Origin: Alligator mississippiensis
Lineage: Eukaryota; Chordata; Crocodylia; Alligatoridae
DNA length: 64,000 nucleotides
Direction of reading: 5' to 3'
Assembly (NCBI RefSeq): GCF_030867095.1
Contig: NC_081828.1
Coordinates: forward strand, 50,073,434 to 50,137,433
The notes beneath the pieces were generated by a model. That model saw nothing but the letters and a program-made list of their open reading frames with translations. It ran no database searches and was not told the origin of the DNA. Shown here in pieces: positions 37,871-51,008 of this stretch. Made by a program: the position numbers and the translations under genes. How positions within the stretch are numbered: position 1 is the first letter of the stretch; the number at the start of each line of letters is the position of its first letter.

Positions 37871-39082
37871 GGCCAGTTTACTTGGCAGTATAAACAAGCA
37901 CTCTGGTGCTGCAGTGTAGACATATCCCATGGTACTTGTTAACAGAGCAATGAGAGCCCAGTTTTCAGCAGTAGCATAGTTCTTCACACAAACTAAGCTT
38001 TGGGCCTTCTTATTAATCCTGCTAATGAGATCAGTTTTGTTGACCTCCAAGGGACAGTAGGTGCCTGTTAGCACCAGAATACACAAGTGATCCAAATGAA
38101 ATCTCATATTCCACCTCTTTCCCCCTCCTACAAACAGTTGCTGGGATGACACCTATTCACAATTTCAAGTCAAACCTGAAATAAAGTTTGAGGTGAAAAC
38201 ATTGGGGAAGGCAGGGACTGGGGAAATCAGAAGAGTTAAAGATGTTTCCATTTACAAATCTTTTCATTTTAAAATTTGCTAGAAACAGTTGAAAAGTATT
38301 AACCACCTCCCCCTCCCCAAAAGGGGTGGGAGGAAGCCCCACTTCATTTCAGGTCTCCCTCCCTACCTCTCCCCACAAAAAAACCCCTAAAAAATGTGTT
38401 TGTTCTGGATTCATCTGAAATTATTTTTTCTCTCCCCCCTCCAATTTATCAGTTCAGCCAGCAAGCCAAAAACTCAATTATTTGCACAGTTCTAGTAAGA
38501 AGAGAAAAGAGGAAGCGTCAAGAAAATAGAATTTGGTAATGGAGGAGACTAGAAACAAAGAAAGTATGCCCAGTATTTTCTCTCTAAAGCACAGTTGTGA
38601 TGAGAGAATTAGTAACCTCCCCCCTCCCCTCCCCACTCCCCTGTTTCTACTTCCTGGCAAAAGGAAAAAAAAAGTTATACTTAAAACCTCCTAAGCTAAC
38701 GCTTGACTCAAACTAGCCACAGAATGACAAGATGGTATCTTCTTTAGACTCGGAAGATGCCTATCAACTGTTGTTAGAAGGAGCATTGTATCTATAGTGA
38801 TTATTCTTGCAGGGAAAGGCCTTCAGTCCCGGACCTCCTGGGATCACTGGGAAGAACTGCTCAGGAAAGCCAAACTAGACTTGGAAGCTGAACTAACTGC
38901 CAGAGACCTTTCAGTACAGATGACCAAGTAACCAAGCAGAAAGTAGTATGGCCAACATAGCCAAGGAGGTCAGAGAGGAGATTGTTTTGATGGGAAACAA
39001 ATAATTTACATGCATCTTTCTTTTGTGGTGGAGCTGAGAAGGCCTTGTCCAGTTTAGCCTATGCAAAGCTTTCCTCTGGACA
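37871..39082. other. No gene recognised
   Basis: Short frames only. C-rich and A-rich low-complexity patches occur at about 38310-38395 and 38615-38645. Confidence 0.5.
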
Positions 39083-39090
39083 GGTTAAGC

Positions 39091-41029
39091 CAAGAGTGGG
39101 CAATTATTTTGGGCGGAGGGCCACTTGATGAGTTTTGGCAAGCTGTCAAGGGCTGCATGGGTAGCCCTTCAGTTGCCCACCCCCTGGTCGCCATCTTGGG
39201 GTTGGAAGTCCCACCCCCTGACCCCTGACATTTGCCACCGGAAGTCCCTCCCCTTGCCCCTGGAAGTACTCCTTTTGGAGAGATGGCCTTGGAACCAAAT
39301 TACACCCTGTCATATGGTCTGTGTCATAAGAGTCGCCCACCCACCACCAAACTGCCCCACTCACCATATCTGTCCCAGAATCCCCTGCCTCATCACATGA
39401 TCCCTGACATCAGAAGGTGTACCCCTCGACTGGGAAACACTGCCCAACACCACGGCGCACCCTCACAGTACATGGTCTGCCCCTGGGGCCCCAGGAGTGC
39501 TGCCCTATGGGCCACGAGGCACAGGCACAACTTACCAGGTAGCAAGGGGTTGTGACCCCTCTAACGTCCTGCCCCAGCAGTGGGGCTTCAGGACAGCAGA
39601 ATGTAGCCCAGCTTCCCTTCCCCTGACCAGTACTGGTCACCAGGCCTCTCCCACAAGCAAGGACCCAGCCCACCCCATCAGGCCCCAGGCATCAACCCCC
39701 TCACCCATCACTGGTGCCAGCATGACCTGTTCCTGAACCATCCCAGCCCGGCCCCCCGCTCCTCCTGTGGCACAGCAGAAGCCAGCCCAGGCCCAGGTCC
39801 CCTCACCAGCACAGCACCCTCCAGTGCTGTAGGACCCCTCCTGTCCTGAGCCACACAGGGCTCAGCCACAGCTTTCCCTCCCTGGTGGGGCCCAGCCAGC
39901 CGTCCCATCCCCTATCAAGTGGTGGTTTCCCCAGGTGCTGCTGCACTTTCCCCCTACCTGTGCCAGCTGCTCTCAAAAGGCAGGAGGCTCCGCCGCCGCT
40001 TCTGCTGGCCAGTGCCGACCCAGCCAGGCTTGCCCCATCCCCAGCAGCACGTGGGAAACTGGCTTCAACTGCATGCTGCTCCAGATAGGACGGGCTGGGT
40101 CTGCACCAGCCAGGAAAAGCAGCACGCAGCTGGGGATGGGAGGAGCCCAGTCAGGTCTGCACCAACCAGCAGAAGCGGCGGTGGAGCTGTGTGCCGCTTG
40201 GGACAGGACGAGCCCGGCCAGAGCAGCAGGGGCTCAGCTGCATTTTCCCCCTGCCTGCGCCAGTCAGTCCTGAGCGGCACATGGCTCCGCCACCGCTTAT
40301 GCTGGCTGGGCCTGACCTGGCCGGGCCTGTCCCCTCCGGAGCAGCATACGGCTAAAGCTGGCTTCCCATGTGCTGCTGGGGATGAGGTCAGCACCAGCCA
40401 GCAGAAGTGGCAGCGGAGCCGTGTGCCACTCGGGGCTGACAAGCGCAGGAAGGGGGAAAGTGCAGCTGAGCCCCTGCCTCTCCGGCTGGGCTCATCCTGT
40501 CCCGAGCGGCACATGGCTCCGCCGCCACCTCCCCTCCCTGGTGCCGGCTGGGCCGGAGCTGCGGCCCAGCTGCTGCTTCCCTTCCCCAGTGCCGGCCCAG
40601 CCTGACCCTGCACAGCCTGAGTAGCACAGCACAGCACGGAGAAAGCCTGCCCAGCAGCCACTTTCCTGGGCTTACCTGCAGGGCAGGGCCCTTTCCAGTC
40701 CCGTGCAGCAAAGCAGAACCTGGGCCAGACACTGTTTCCCCTCACTGGCGCCACAGGGTCTGGTCCAGCCCCCCCAGCCCTCTCAAGCTGCAAATGTGGC
40801 CTGAGCCAGGGTGGGGCGAGGCCAGCTGGGCAGGCTGAGGTCGGGGTTGGTTGCCTTGCAAGCAGAACCCAAAGAAACAGCCTGAGGTGCTGCAGCCGGC
40901 GGCTGGTGCTGCCGACTGCCGCTGGAGACTTTTAGAGAGGCAGCCGCCATTACTTGGGTTTTGAAGGGGCTCCGCGGGCCGGAGGGAAGTGTCAGATCTG
41001 GCCCGCGGGCTGTATTTTGCCCACCCCTG
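39091..41029. mobile_element. hAT nonautonomous element, GC-rich, perfect TSD
   Basis: The left end CAAGAGTGGGCAATTATTTT and the right end GTATTTTGCCCACCCCTG are inverted. The 8-bp duplication GGTTAAGC is perfect (39083-39090 and 41030-41037). The interior is very GC-rich. At 39900-40650 it is built of repeated blocks marked by TTTCCCCCTGCCTG, GGCACATGGCTCCGCCRCC and CAGCAGAAGYGGC, some direct and some inverted. Long frames on both strands (228 codons + at 39919, 242 codons - at 40065) arise from this composition and lack transposase motifs. Confidence 0.9.
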
Positions 41030-41037
41030 GGTTAAGC

Positions 41038-42513
41038 TATTCATTTTTACTTAAATTTCTTCCCCTCCCCACTTCTCTTTTTAAAATTAACCTTGTCTCA
41101 GCTTCAGTATACTCACTTCACCTAGGTCTTGCTAGGTCTTAGCAGAGAAGATTTTGCTGGCTAAAAGAATCACATGGTTGCCCAATCACGTGCTCAGAAA
41201 TATTTAATACTTCCTTTCATAAGAAAGGCCTTTCTGGGTGTGGTTAAATGCTCTGAAGTCACTGGCAGGAAGTGTGCTATTAAAGATAACAAAAAGATTT
41301 ATTTTATGAACAAGAGCAATGTCTTGCATTCAAAAGCTTGTATTTTATCCCAGCCATGTCGTTGTCCCAATAAAAGGTATCATCCCCAGAAATCTTTGCC
41401 CCTTGCTGTCCAGGGAATTTGACACATTCTGAAAGACAGAAACCCGACAGCCAAGAGGTGCTGACAGATACAGTCCCTGCAACTTCCATAACCCTCTCTG
41501 TTTCACACAAGCCAAAAGATGCCTGTTCTCAGTGAACTGTGCAGTCATCACATGAGCATCAGGGATGGAGGCAGAAGACCAAGAAGGGGATGGGAATTGG
41601 TAACAGTGGTGGTCCCAAGAGCACTGTTTATACCTCAAGCTGCTCACTGATTGATTGCTGATGCCTCCCCTTTCCTCACCTCCCATTCCCCAGAAGATAC
41701 ACTTGCTGATCTCTTCTGGTGTTTGAGCAGCAGAGCACATCATCTCAACTCTGATGACACTTAAAGGCCAAGTTTGGAGGTAAGTAAAGATCTTGGAGTG
41801 TACAGTCTGAATGACATACAAATTAAAAAGGATATATAAAAGCATGGCCGCCACTACCATCATAAAAGATCCCCACTGCTCACCTTGTTTTGCTTCCATA
41901 GTCATTTTGCACAACATCCTGAGGGGTGACAGACCAGAGTCTGAGCGACTAGTGGAAGAAGAAAGCTCTTGCATCAAATGACATTGTGCCCCTACAAAAC
42001 CTTAAACATGGAGAAGAGTGCTGTTAAAGTAGCCAGGACCCACAGCTTTATAGATCAGTCCCAAGAGCTTAAAAGCAAGTAAGGAGACAATACAGGGTTT
42101 GGAGATAGTGTGATAGAAACTTAATTATCTAGGTTGCTAAGTGGGAAATCACAAGCTGAACCAAGGCAGTTTCTCAGGCAGTCTTCATTTTTCTTACCCA
42201 GTCAGGAGGTCCGCTTGTCTATTCTAGGATGTGTACTTAGAGAAGCTCCTCCCATCATTGATCACAAAACACTGAATTAGATTAAAGGGAAGTAAATTTA
42301 AAACCAATTAAAGGTGAGTGTTGTTTATGCAGTATACAGGCAACTGTGAAGGTCACTGGAGTTTGTCCAGGAAAATTCTGTGGCTAGATTTTATTTGTTT
42401 ATTAGCCTGGCTAATGTAATATCACCAGTGATATTACTAGGCATGGGTGTGTAAGCACAGACTCTGTCCCTGCAAGGAGGTCAGAGTGGATGGACTCCTG
42501 TGGTAAACAAGTG
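41038..42513. other. No gene recognised
   Basis: A 210-codon minus-strand frame (41345-41977) contains one hydrophobic stretch but no recognised domain, and its start and splice context are not convincing. Nothing else is recognised. Confidence 0.4.
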
Positions 42514-42521
42514 ATCTAGAG

Positions 42522-42794
42522 TAGAGGTTCTCAAACTGTGGGCTGCAAGCTCCATTCAGGTGGTCTGCAGAAAGGTGACCTAAGGCTAAAGCTAATAAAT
42601 ATTACACCCAACTTCCCAAAACTTTGCTAAAAAAAACCCAGGTACATCCATTGCATTAGAAAAGTAAGATTACTGATATTAAAATATGAGTTGTGTGCTT
42701 TGATTTGTAGAAGAAAAACAAGTTTATTAAGTGGTCCACCGAGACCCTCAGCAATTTTCAAGTGGTCCGCGAAAAAAAAGTTTGAGAACCACTG
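42522..42794. mobile_element. hAT MITE with perfect TSD
   Basis: The ends TAGAGGTTCTCAAACTGTGG and AGTTTGAGAACCACTG are inverted repeats of the CAGTGGTTCTCAA type. The 8-bp duplication ATCTAGAG is perfect (42514-42521 and 42795-42802). Inside are paired GGTGGTCTGC and GTGGTCCGCG subterminal words. No transposase. Confidence 0.9.
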
Positions 42795-42802
42795 ATCTAG
42801 AG

Positions 42803-44155
42803 TTTTCCCTGCCCACAACTACGTAAAGGAGCAGGAGCTAAAGATAATCAGTCTTTGACTTCAGATCATCAGTCTCCCAGAAACGATATGTAGCACAAAA
42901 CACAAAGGCATTTTTCCTGGCTCGCACGTGATAATTGCTCAACTCGGTAGATGCATTATGGGGACTTGTCTCTGAAACCATCAGTTGTTGGTCAATGCTG
43001 CTCAGTACCGAATAGCTTCACTCTTTCTCCTTATAAGCATCTGAAATCTTCCAGCTCAGATGAATCATGTATTTGGGATAAGCCACAGGGTCTCATTGTG
43101 GCCCAATGCCCTCAAGCAGGTTAAGCGTGTGCTTAAGCCTATCTCCAAAGGAGATCTGAAGGTTTCCTGCCTTGCTGAGTGAAGGGGGTTCTAAAATTCA
43201 GGCCAACAGTTAAAAAGTTTCCCAATAGTTCAATCCCAACTGCTGTCTTCTGATCTTTGCAGCACTGCACTGAACTAACAGACTGCACCTGAAAATATGC
43301 CAGGGAACGTATGAAATGTTAATGTAGCAATTAAAACAATATGAATATTGCAGGACTAGAGCTGCTCCCTGTCCAGTGAACACTTCTAATTCAATGTAAG
43401 CCAGTTACATTTGAGAAAATAATGAGTTCTGCTAATTAGGTCTAGCCTAGGAAGTGAGCAGTCTTCAAAATGTTAACAAAGCAACCAGAAAACAGTAGTG
43501 TGTATCTGCCTGCTTATTACCTGCTGGGGGGGGGTGTTCATTAATGCTGCATGATGCTAAGATCGCAGGTCAGATCCAAAACCTTATTGCAAATCTAGGA
43601 AAAATTATCTTTTTAATGATAAAACGCACACATCATGACCCCTCCATTCCTAGGAGTCTAAGAGGAATGCAGAGCTGACAATTTCTATGTTTAGGATGTA
43701 GAAATCATACACACAGTTGCGAATACCAAATTAAATCTGGGTTAGTGAGATGCAGGCTGGTGGGCACCAATGTGCTCATGTTAGCACATTCCTTTCAGCT
43801 GACAGATTCCAGTGCATGCATGGAAAAGTTAAGTAATACATATAATAGCTTACATGAGTTAAATGCAGAGTCAGAATAAAGAAGACCAGTGCTTAGCCAC
43901 ACAGCAACAAACATGGTGGATCAGACCATTGCACATCAAATCTCATATTATGTTTCCCACACCCAATATTTCAGAGTGAGGCAATTATTTCCAAATAATG
44001 CCCATGGCCAACAAGACCATATTGTTCCTGGGAAGAGGGCATTCCTGCATGTCTACCAGTTTATTTGGAGTTGCCCTTAAGTGCAAACATCAGCCATCTT
44101 TGTTATTAGCATTGCAAAAGTGCCTAGATGCCTCATTTGACACTGTGTGTAGCAC
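42803..44155. other. No gene recognised
   Basis: Only short frames, AT-rich. The word CAGGTTAAGCGTGTGCTTAAG at about 43119 is an imperfect palindrome, as seen in old sauropsid repeats. Not assigned. Confidence 0.45.
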
Positions 44156-44161
44156 CTGACA

Positions 44162-45000
44162 CAGGGATGGGCAATTATTTCAGCTGGAGGGCCACTTAGC
44201 AAGTTTTAGTGAGCTCTCGAGGGCCACACAAGTAAAATCTTTCAGAAGATATCATTTTAACAAATCATAGATAAACAAATCATACACTAAAAATCAAACA
44301 TCTAATTTTTTTTCAAAAAATATTTTTGTCCTGATGGGGGGGGGGGGGGTAGCAGTGTATATAGAGGTGATTGCATAATATCTCAAAAAAAATTCTTATT
44401 CTTGTATATTGTGTGGGGGTGGTGTGTATATGTGGGAGAAGGAGGGGTGGGTGTATGTGTGTGGGAGGGTGCCTGTGTGCTAGGTCCTGGAAGTTGGCAG
44501 GGGAGGCAGGGGCAAGAGGTGTGTTCAGTGCAGCAGGCCTTGCCCAGGGCAGTGCAGGTGCAGGTGCAGTCTGCACCTCCACCATCCAGCACACAGCTGC
44601 CCCTGCAGCACTTCATATGGGGCTGAGCCCTGCCTGCTCCCACCTGAGGCAGTCTATGCTGCACTCCAACCCACACCCGCTGGCCCTGGCCAGCATGCAC
44701 AGCTTCCCAGCAGGGCTGCTCCTAGTATGGCTGCAGCTACCTGGCTACTGCTTGGCTGCCCCAACCTCCAGCAGCTCCTTCTCCCACTCCTTCCCTTGCT
44801 GTGCTGCTCCAGGTGGTGGGGAAGCTGCAGCTGGGTAGCTGCTGCCCCAACATGTGGGGCTCCAGCTCCCAGCCACCTTCCACCCATTCTGCCCACCCTG
44901 TGCAATGAGCAGCCACTTGCAGATGCATCTGTGCCACTGCAACCCTCCTGGATCTACCCCTGCCCCCTCTCATTTGCACACACAACATGACAGGTGCCTG
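44162..45000. mobile_element. hAT-like element, one end visible
   Basis: It begins CAGGGATGGGCAATTATTTC followed by GGAGGGCCACTTAGCAAG and CTCTCGAGGGCCACAC, matching the terminal and subterminal sequence of the hAT elements at 14034 and 39091. A G-homopolymer lies at about 44336-44350, then (GT)n-rich and GC-rich sequence up to about 45000. I could not find the opposite end or a repeat of the left flank ACCTGACA, so it is probably truncated. The right boundary is approximate. Confidence 0.5.
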
Positions 45001-47390
45001 CATCTCCACCCTGAAAAATGGTGGGGAAGTGATCATTTTTCAGCACATGACCCCAAATTGTTAAGTCCTCCATGGACAGTAACAAACTCTGTGGCCTTCC
45101 CTTGTGTTTGTGGGCTCTATCAGCAGCCTTCATGTAGCCAACACATTTCCTGTTATTGGCTCTTAACACACCTGCCATTCCCTTGTCCTTGTATTATGGG
45201 AGCCAGGGAAAAAGAGCATTTTCCACCTCTACTGCACCCTTTCAAGGTAGTGTTGACCAGGGGTTAGGATGGAGAAGTAGAAACATGTGGAGTCCTGGCT
45301 CTGATTCCTTTTAGAGAGGAGGGGCTGAAGTCTAGAAACAATACATGCTGAGTCAGGGGATTCCCAAGTCAATCTGTATCCAACCCACAGACACCCCTAG
45401 GAAAGAAGCCCTTCCATCTCATCCCCAGATCTTCTCTCTTCTGGCAGTAGGCTTCTGCAAGTAGAGAGCTGTTAGTAAATCCCCATGCACATGCCATCCT
45501 ACCTCAGTGTGGATTTTTTGCTGCTTCTAGCACTAATCACCACGTCTGCCTGAAATCTGCCCAAGCTTGAGGCAGGCATGAGACAAAGATGCTGCTCCCT
45601 AGCTCCAGGCCCTCATTTTGTCCCATCAAACTTATGGTTGCCCAGCTATGGTCACACACAGGGGGTTCAGAGTCCAGGTGCAAAGTGAAAGGTTGGGAAT
45701 GTATCACTGATTTTCTCCCTTCCATTGCCTTTGAGGGCATGGCAGAAGAGGAGGCAGAAAGAAGCAATGATGTGTCCAAGAGGACAACAATGAATTGTGA
45801 ACAGTCATTTCCCCTTTCTTGCACTCAGAAGAGCTCGTGAAGTCTTCTCTAGTAATGCCAGCCACAGAGGGGGACACCTCTACCCCATGGAGATGCATGC
45901 ACACAACTGTCACACAAACATTGGTACAGAATGGCAGCAGCTGCTGAAGAAACCTGTTTCAACCTTTCCTTGGATTCAGACAAGAGACTGAGATGGGGTT
46001 TTGTCCCCTAAACGCATTCAATCTCCAGTCTCTGCTGAGACTGCCAACAATCAAAAGGGAAGGCACATTAGTCCTAAGAATACCAGTGCCTTTCTGGCAT
46101 GGTTTACTGGGAATCAGGCAGAGGGCAATCTGGGAATAACAGGCCTGAAACCTACAATGTCTGGGGTTTTCTCAAACAATCAAAATGAAAGTTTTTTTCT
46201 ATTAAAAATACAGGAAAATTCTGTGAAAAAAATATTCAAATGAAAGGAACTGATAAAGAACAAAACAAACCTGCCAGTCACCGTACAATGCTTATTACCA
46301 GCTTGCCTCCAGGGAATCCAATACCATATGCCCCTCAGTGTCTTCCTTCAGATGCCATTTTGTCATGCATGCAAGAAAACAAAAAATTCTATGCAAGAAA
46401 AATAAAAAATCTCTAGTCATAAAGGGCCACAAGCAAACACAAGAATATCCGCAACTGTATCCTCAGTGACTATGAGCTAAAACTTTGTCAGAGGAGAGAG
46501 CCCCTACCACCACACCCCACTGAATTTTCAGACATGCAGGGACTCCGAGCTACAAAGTGTCTGTTCTGCAATATAGAGCAATAAACATGCCAGAGTAATT
46601 AATGTCTTAACAACTTATTACAATCCTCAGATAATTAATCACAAAAGCTAAACATGCTGTCTCACCCTCCTAATGTGTTAATGCTCTAATTATTATGCCT
46701 CAATTAAGGGGAAGTCAGTGCTCCTTGCTTAGAAGTGCATGTTTAATAAGGGCACTTGAGTGTAGGCAAGTTGAAGTGGAAAAGAGGGAGGGGTGAGGAA
46801 GAGGAGACCATTTTAAATGAGGTTTCACGGGTGGCTTTAGGCAAGGAACTGACAGCCCCTATCTTGAATCTCACACATGGCTGCATGAGGAACTTTGAGC
46901 CATCTGCAGTGGCTTTGCGCTCTGTCTCCTACCAGGCTATTTTTAGCAGAGAAGGCATGTGTGTCTGGGGAAAGTGGGGATTGTCAGATGAGCAGCAATG
47001 CAGCCAATGTGGCGGCACCAGGAAACAGAGCTTGCTCAATCTGCCAGCCCACGCAGTGTTTGGCTACCAGACAAGAGGCTAAATAGCCTAGCCACTGCCA
47101 CATCATCATGGCACACAGACACAGGGCTGCCTGGACCACTGTGCCAAACTTGGGTTGATGTTTCTTTGAATGATCTTCCAGCCAAACGAGCCCCATAATA
47201 GGGCATGAAGACTATACCAGAAAACCAGGGGCAGGAAAGCAGTGCTGATCTCTCCTATGAGGCATGGAGACCCAGGTCTTTCAGCTTCAGCTGAAGTATA
47301 TCAATTTGCACCACCCACTGTTATCCAGACCTAGAAGACGACACCATCTTTGCCCAAACAGCCTGCAGCTGGAACAGAAGAAAGACCCAT
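45001..47390. other. No gene recognised
   Basis: Short frames only (at most 137 codons), with no domain. No repeats identified. Confidence 0.5.
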
Positions 47391-47392
47391 TG

Positions 47393-47545
47393 TTCCATTT
47401 TGCACAGGGGAAACTGAGTCCCAAAAGAGAGTTATGGTTAGTTCCACAAAGGACTGAAGACACTGAGCAATGGAGCACTTCACTTTTAGGCTCCTGCTCC
47501 CAGCACTGGAATCCAGAACCCTCTGGTAGGTGGGAAGACTCCATG
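47393..47545 (-). repeat. MIR-like SINE fragment
   Basis: CATTTTGCACAGGGGAAACT, GAGTCCCAAAAGAGAG, AGCAATGGAGCACTTC and CACTGGAATCCAGAACC follow the minus-strand MIR order. Confidence 0.5.
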
Positions 47546-47740
47546 TTCAGAGTGTGAGGAGGCAGACAGCTCAGCTGAATCAACCAGCATGTACAGCGGC
47601 GAGCTGCCCAGAGTAGCCAACAGGGATGGTGATGGACGCGGGGATCATAAATCTCACACTCCACTCAGGGAATGGGGAGGCAAACCATTCCCATAAGGAT
47701 TCACAGGCTGAAACCCTTCCTGGAAGGGAAGCACCTACAT

Positions 47741-47921
47741 CAGGGGTGGGCAAAATGTGGCCCAGGGGCCAGATGCAGCCTGCCAGGCCATTCTATCCGG
47801 CCCGTGGGGCCCTCCCAAAATTTATAAAATTAATATTTATCTGCCCTGGGCTGCCTGTCATGTGGCCCTCGATGGCTTGCCAAAACTCAGTAAGCGGCCC
47901 TCTGCGCAAAGCCCGCCCCTG
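47741..47921. mobile_element. hAT MITE with perfect TSD
   Basis: This 181-bp element starts CAGGGGTGGGCAAAATGTGG and ends AAGCCCGCCCCTG, with a perfect 8-bp duplication ACCTACAT (47733-47740 and 47922-47929). Subterminal phrases GCCATTCTATCCGGCCC and AAAATTTATAAAATTAATAT match the left side of the longer element at 14034-16212, so it is probably an internally deleted relative. Confidence 0.95.
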
Positions 47922-47944
47922 ACCTACATCCATGCCTCCAAAAT

Positions 47945-48090
47945 TTGGGGGGCCCTTCTATATGATAGCCCAGTGACCAGAGCATTCCAAGAATGCAGGA
48001 AACACAGCTTCAGTTCCCTCTGCCTATGGGATTTCAACTTTCCACTCGGGAGATTGCTTTAACCACCAGGCTACAGGCTATTCTGCTGCC
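47945..48090 (-). repeat. tRNA-derived SINE fragment
   Basis: On the minus strand, TAGCCTGGTGGTTAAAGC fits an RNA polymerase III A box and AGTTGAAATCCC a diverged B box, about 35 bases apart. The cloverleaf is too degraded to be a tRNA gene. Confidence 0.5.
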
Positions 48091-48154
48091 CACCCCTCCT
48101 GGAGAAGTGCAGAAGATAAATTAAGATTACTTGGGTAGAGAGAGCACAAGATGA

Positions 48155-48235
48155 TCCAGCCTAGTGATGATTAGGGCACTTGCCTCAGAGCAGGGAGACC
48201 CGTGTTTCAGCCCCCTGCTCTGAGGACTTTTTTCA
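48155..48235 (+). repeat. tRNA-derived SINE head
   Basis: CTAGTGATGATTAGGGCAC resembles an A box and GTGTTTCAGCCCC a weak B box on the + strand. It is probably the head of a SINE related to the minus-strand copy just upstream. It is not a tRNA gene. Confidence 0.4.
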
Positions 48236-48239
48236 TGCA

Positions 48240-49895
48240 TTTTATACAAGGATTGCATTAGGTGAGACACAAAAACAACCCACATCGCAAGAGCCAGATC
48301 TCAGGAGTGACAACACCAATAACTTCAAACTTCCATCCGCATCTCTGATCTTGAAAAGTTCTTTAGACATCTTGTTCCATCTCCCCGCTGTTTGCTGGAG
48401 ACATTTATCATACCACTTTATCTCAGTGTCTTCCCTCCAGCCAACTCTAAAGTCAAGTTCTTTTTGTTGTTAGAGCTTTTTCATATCTTAACTCTTCATG
48501 GATTGTACAGCCCCTTTGCAGGGGTTGGAGGGAGAGTGCAATCTCCCTCTACCCAAGTGTGCTGTGTGCTGTAGACTCTAAGGGTTCCCATTGCAGAGCT
48601 GAAGCAGTCATGGTCAGTTTTCCCTAATAGTCTAAGACAGCTGTCCTTCAGAAGAGATGAGGCTGTTACTGTTCTTTTCTCTGTTCATGAACTCAAACTT
48701 CCGGTTTCTTGGACTCCTGCACACTTTAAACTGGTGCTGGGAAGTTTTGTTGGTTAGGTTTGGGCTTGGGGAAAAAAGAAACCCTCAGAGAAATCATCAG
48801 CTGAATTTCTGGTGCCGGAAGTGTTGGCCTACCTGACTGGATTTCATGACCTGTTGCAACTGGCTGCGGTAGTTAATGCAATACTTTTACCTGTTTCCCA
48901 GCCAGCACCGGCTTGTAGCACTCCATCTCCTCCAAGCTTCGACCTCTTGTAAAATCAACAGTACTAAAAATTCAGCCAATGAGTCTCTTTTCAAATAGGC
49001 TCCCCGCTGTGATGTGATGTATCTCTGGAATGAATTAGTTGGCTAATGTATTGCTGCACTAACGCAAAGGAGCTATTACTCTAGTCTAATCAGTATATAC
49101 CATTTCTAACTTCTACAACTGGGAGACACATTCTGTTTATCGCTCAGAAATACGTCTGGACAGAGTTTGACAAATGAATGTTGCGCAGCCTCCAGGGATT
49201 CAAACGTGGAAGCAGAGATAAAATGACAAGCAAACATCCCTGCTCTGATTGCTGGCTGTGTTCAGGAACCTGGATGGTTCCTTCCCAAGCCTTTTAGCAT
49301 TCTCAGAGCTCAGCTTTATGCCGTCTCTCTCAGGAGGTACAACTAAGGGGTGGAGTGGGGAGAGGCACAGCTTTTAGCCACCTTTCTCCACCTAGAATCC
49401 AGGCTGTTCTGGGAGCTCTTATAGGCCACAGCTGAGCTAAGTAAGTCACGGTGGCAGCTTTATATTTGACATCCTCGATGCTCCACAGCCAAGAAGTGTG
49501 CTGATCACTAAAGATGACCTCCTTCCTGAGGCAAAACCATTCAAGACTATGTCTGACAATTCATATTCTCGGGGAATTCTCCCAGTGCTCTCACAGGCCC
49601 TTTGGCTCTGTTTATATGCCACCAGCTGACCATACTAAAACCAGAACCTGAACCTCTCCCCGCTTTGTTGTTCCTGAACACCAAGAACACTGCTGGACCC
49701 AGCTCTACCTGAGCCCACATGTACTAAGAACCAGCTGCTATTACTTCTTCTTCCCTTGCAATGGGACTGGCTTTCTCTTGGTTATCACAGCTGGCTATTT
49801 CAGGAGTATTTGTGTTGTTAAGTCTCTCCCCAGAAGGCATGGTTAAAAAAATACCTTGCATTAATAAATAGGTGGAAGAGAACATGGAATTAATC
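48240..49895. other. No gene recognised
   Basis: Short frames only, no domains, no recognised repeat. Confidence 0.5.
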
Positions 49896-49899
49896 TGGA

Positions 49900-50170
49900 C
49901 ACTCCAACTGATATGGAGGCCCCATTTTTGTTAGGTGCTGTGCAAATAACAAGGCAGAAATAGTCCCTGCCTAGAATAGCTTAAAATCTAAATTGGCACA
50001 GAAAGACAAAAAAATATTACCGATTTTCCCTTTTTATAGATGGGGAACTGAGTCCCAAAGAGATTCTGTGCCTTAGGTAATGCCAGAAGGTAGCCTGTAG
50101 CAGAACTGGGAATTAAATCCAGATCTCCTGAGTCCCAGTCCAGTAGCTATCTAGGGCTTCATGCTCTTAG
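49900..50170 (-). repeat. MIR-like SINE, nearly full core
   Basis: On the minus strand the MIR order is clear: GTGCTGTGCAAATAACA, TTTTTATAGATGGGGAACT, GAGTCCCAAAGAG, AGCAGAACTGGGAATTAAA, CCTGAGTCCCAGTCCAGTA. This is one of the better preserved MIR copies in the window. Confidence 0.7.
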
Positions 50171-51008
50171 CACAGGTAGACCTGAGCACTCTCTCCTCCA
50201 TTGCCACAATGCTCCAGGAGGGGCTGTAGCATAGTGACAGCTGGGAAGTCCAACCCAGCTAGAGATTTGTTACAACGCCCATTCAATTTATCCTTGTTTA
50301 TTAGCATTCATTTTAATGGCTTGCTCCCTCAACAGCTTTCTACTGGACCAGTCACAGGAAAAATTCAAGTTCAGGCACCTTCTGGAGAACTGTTTGGTGA
50401 TTTTTGTTCATTACATAACTGGATGCCAGGGGTTACTGTGGAACTTGGCCTTCCTCTGTATTTCGTTGAGGGCAATAAACTTGAAGATAAAAAAGCCCAT
50501 AATATATTACCCTCTTCTCATTCAGCATTGCTTCCCATCCCATTACTCCTTCTGTTTGGAAATTTCTTGTCCCTATTATAGTATGGAAGGGAACAATTTA
50601 TCGGAAACAAACGTGAAAATTAGGGCATTAAAATGCCATTGAATTAAAATAGGACCATGGCCTGAACAGCCCTGGTTTTGAGTTTTGAGTCCAAACCTCG
50701 TGCTGTTTCACACATGCACACATACATCTGATTTTCTTTAAAAACTAAAGATGAAAAGGCCTTTTAAACAGAGATACAGCACTGGAACAAGATGGGGGAA
50801 AGCACATTATCCCAGGAGGTGTGTTCAGGCCACAAGTCAAGAAGGCAGGAAGGAGAGGAATTCTTACTAATAGATAGACATCAGATCTGCTATTGTCCAC
50901 CAAGGATTAGAAGGGCACAGAGGGGAGCATGACTTCCCCTTACCTGCCAAATGCACATAAGGCAAGTTTTCCCTTCCCTCTTGGTTTGCATAAACAGTAA
51001 TCTCCTTC
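50171..51008. other. No gene recognised; 5' flank of the provirus
   Basis: A 126-codon frame (50201-50581) lacks any domain. This is the host sequence into which the provirus inserted. Confidence 0.5.

Noticed and set aside
39919..40793. Long frames on both strands (228 and 242 codons) and CpG-rich composition resembling a gene promoter and exon
   Set aside because: They lie wholly inside a hAT element with a perfect 8-bp duplication and arise from its GC-rich repeated blocks. No domain is seen.
41345..41977. A 210-codon minus-strand frame as a membrane protein gene
   Set aside because: A single hydrophobic stretch, with no domain, no homologue recognised and no exon structure. Probably chance.
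48155..48235. A tRNA gene
   Set aside because: Only weak A and B box matches. The acceptor and anticodon stems do not form, so it is better read as a SINE head.
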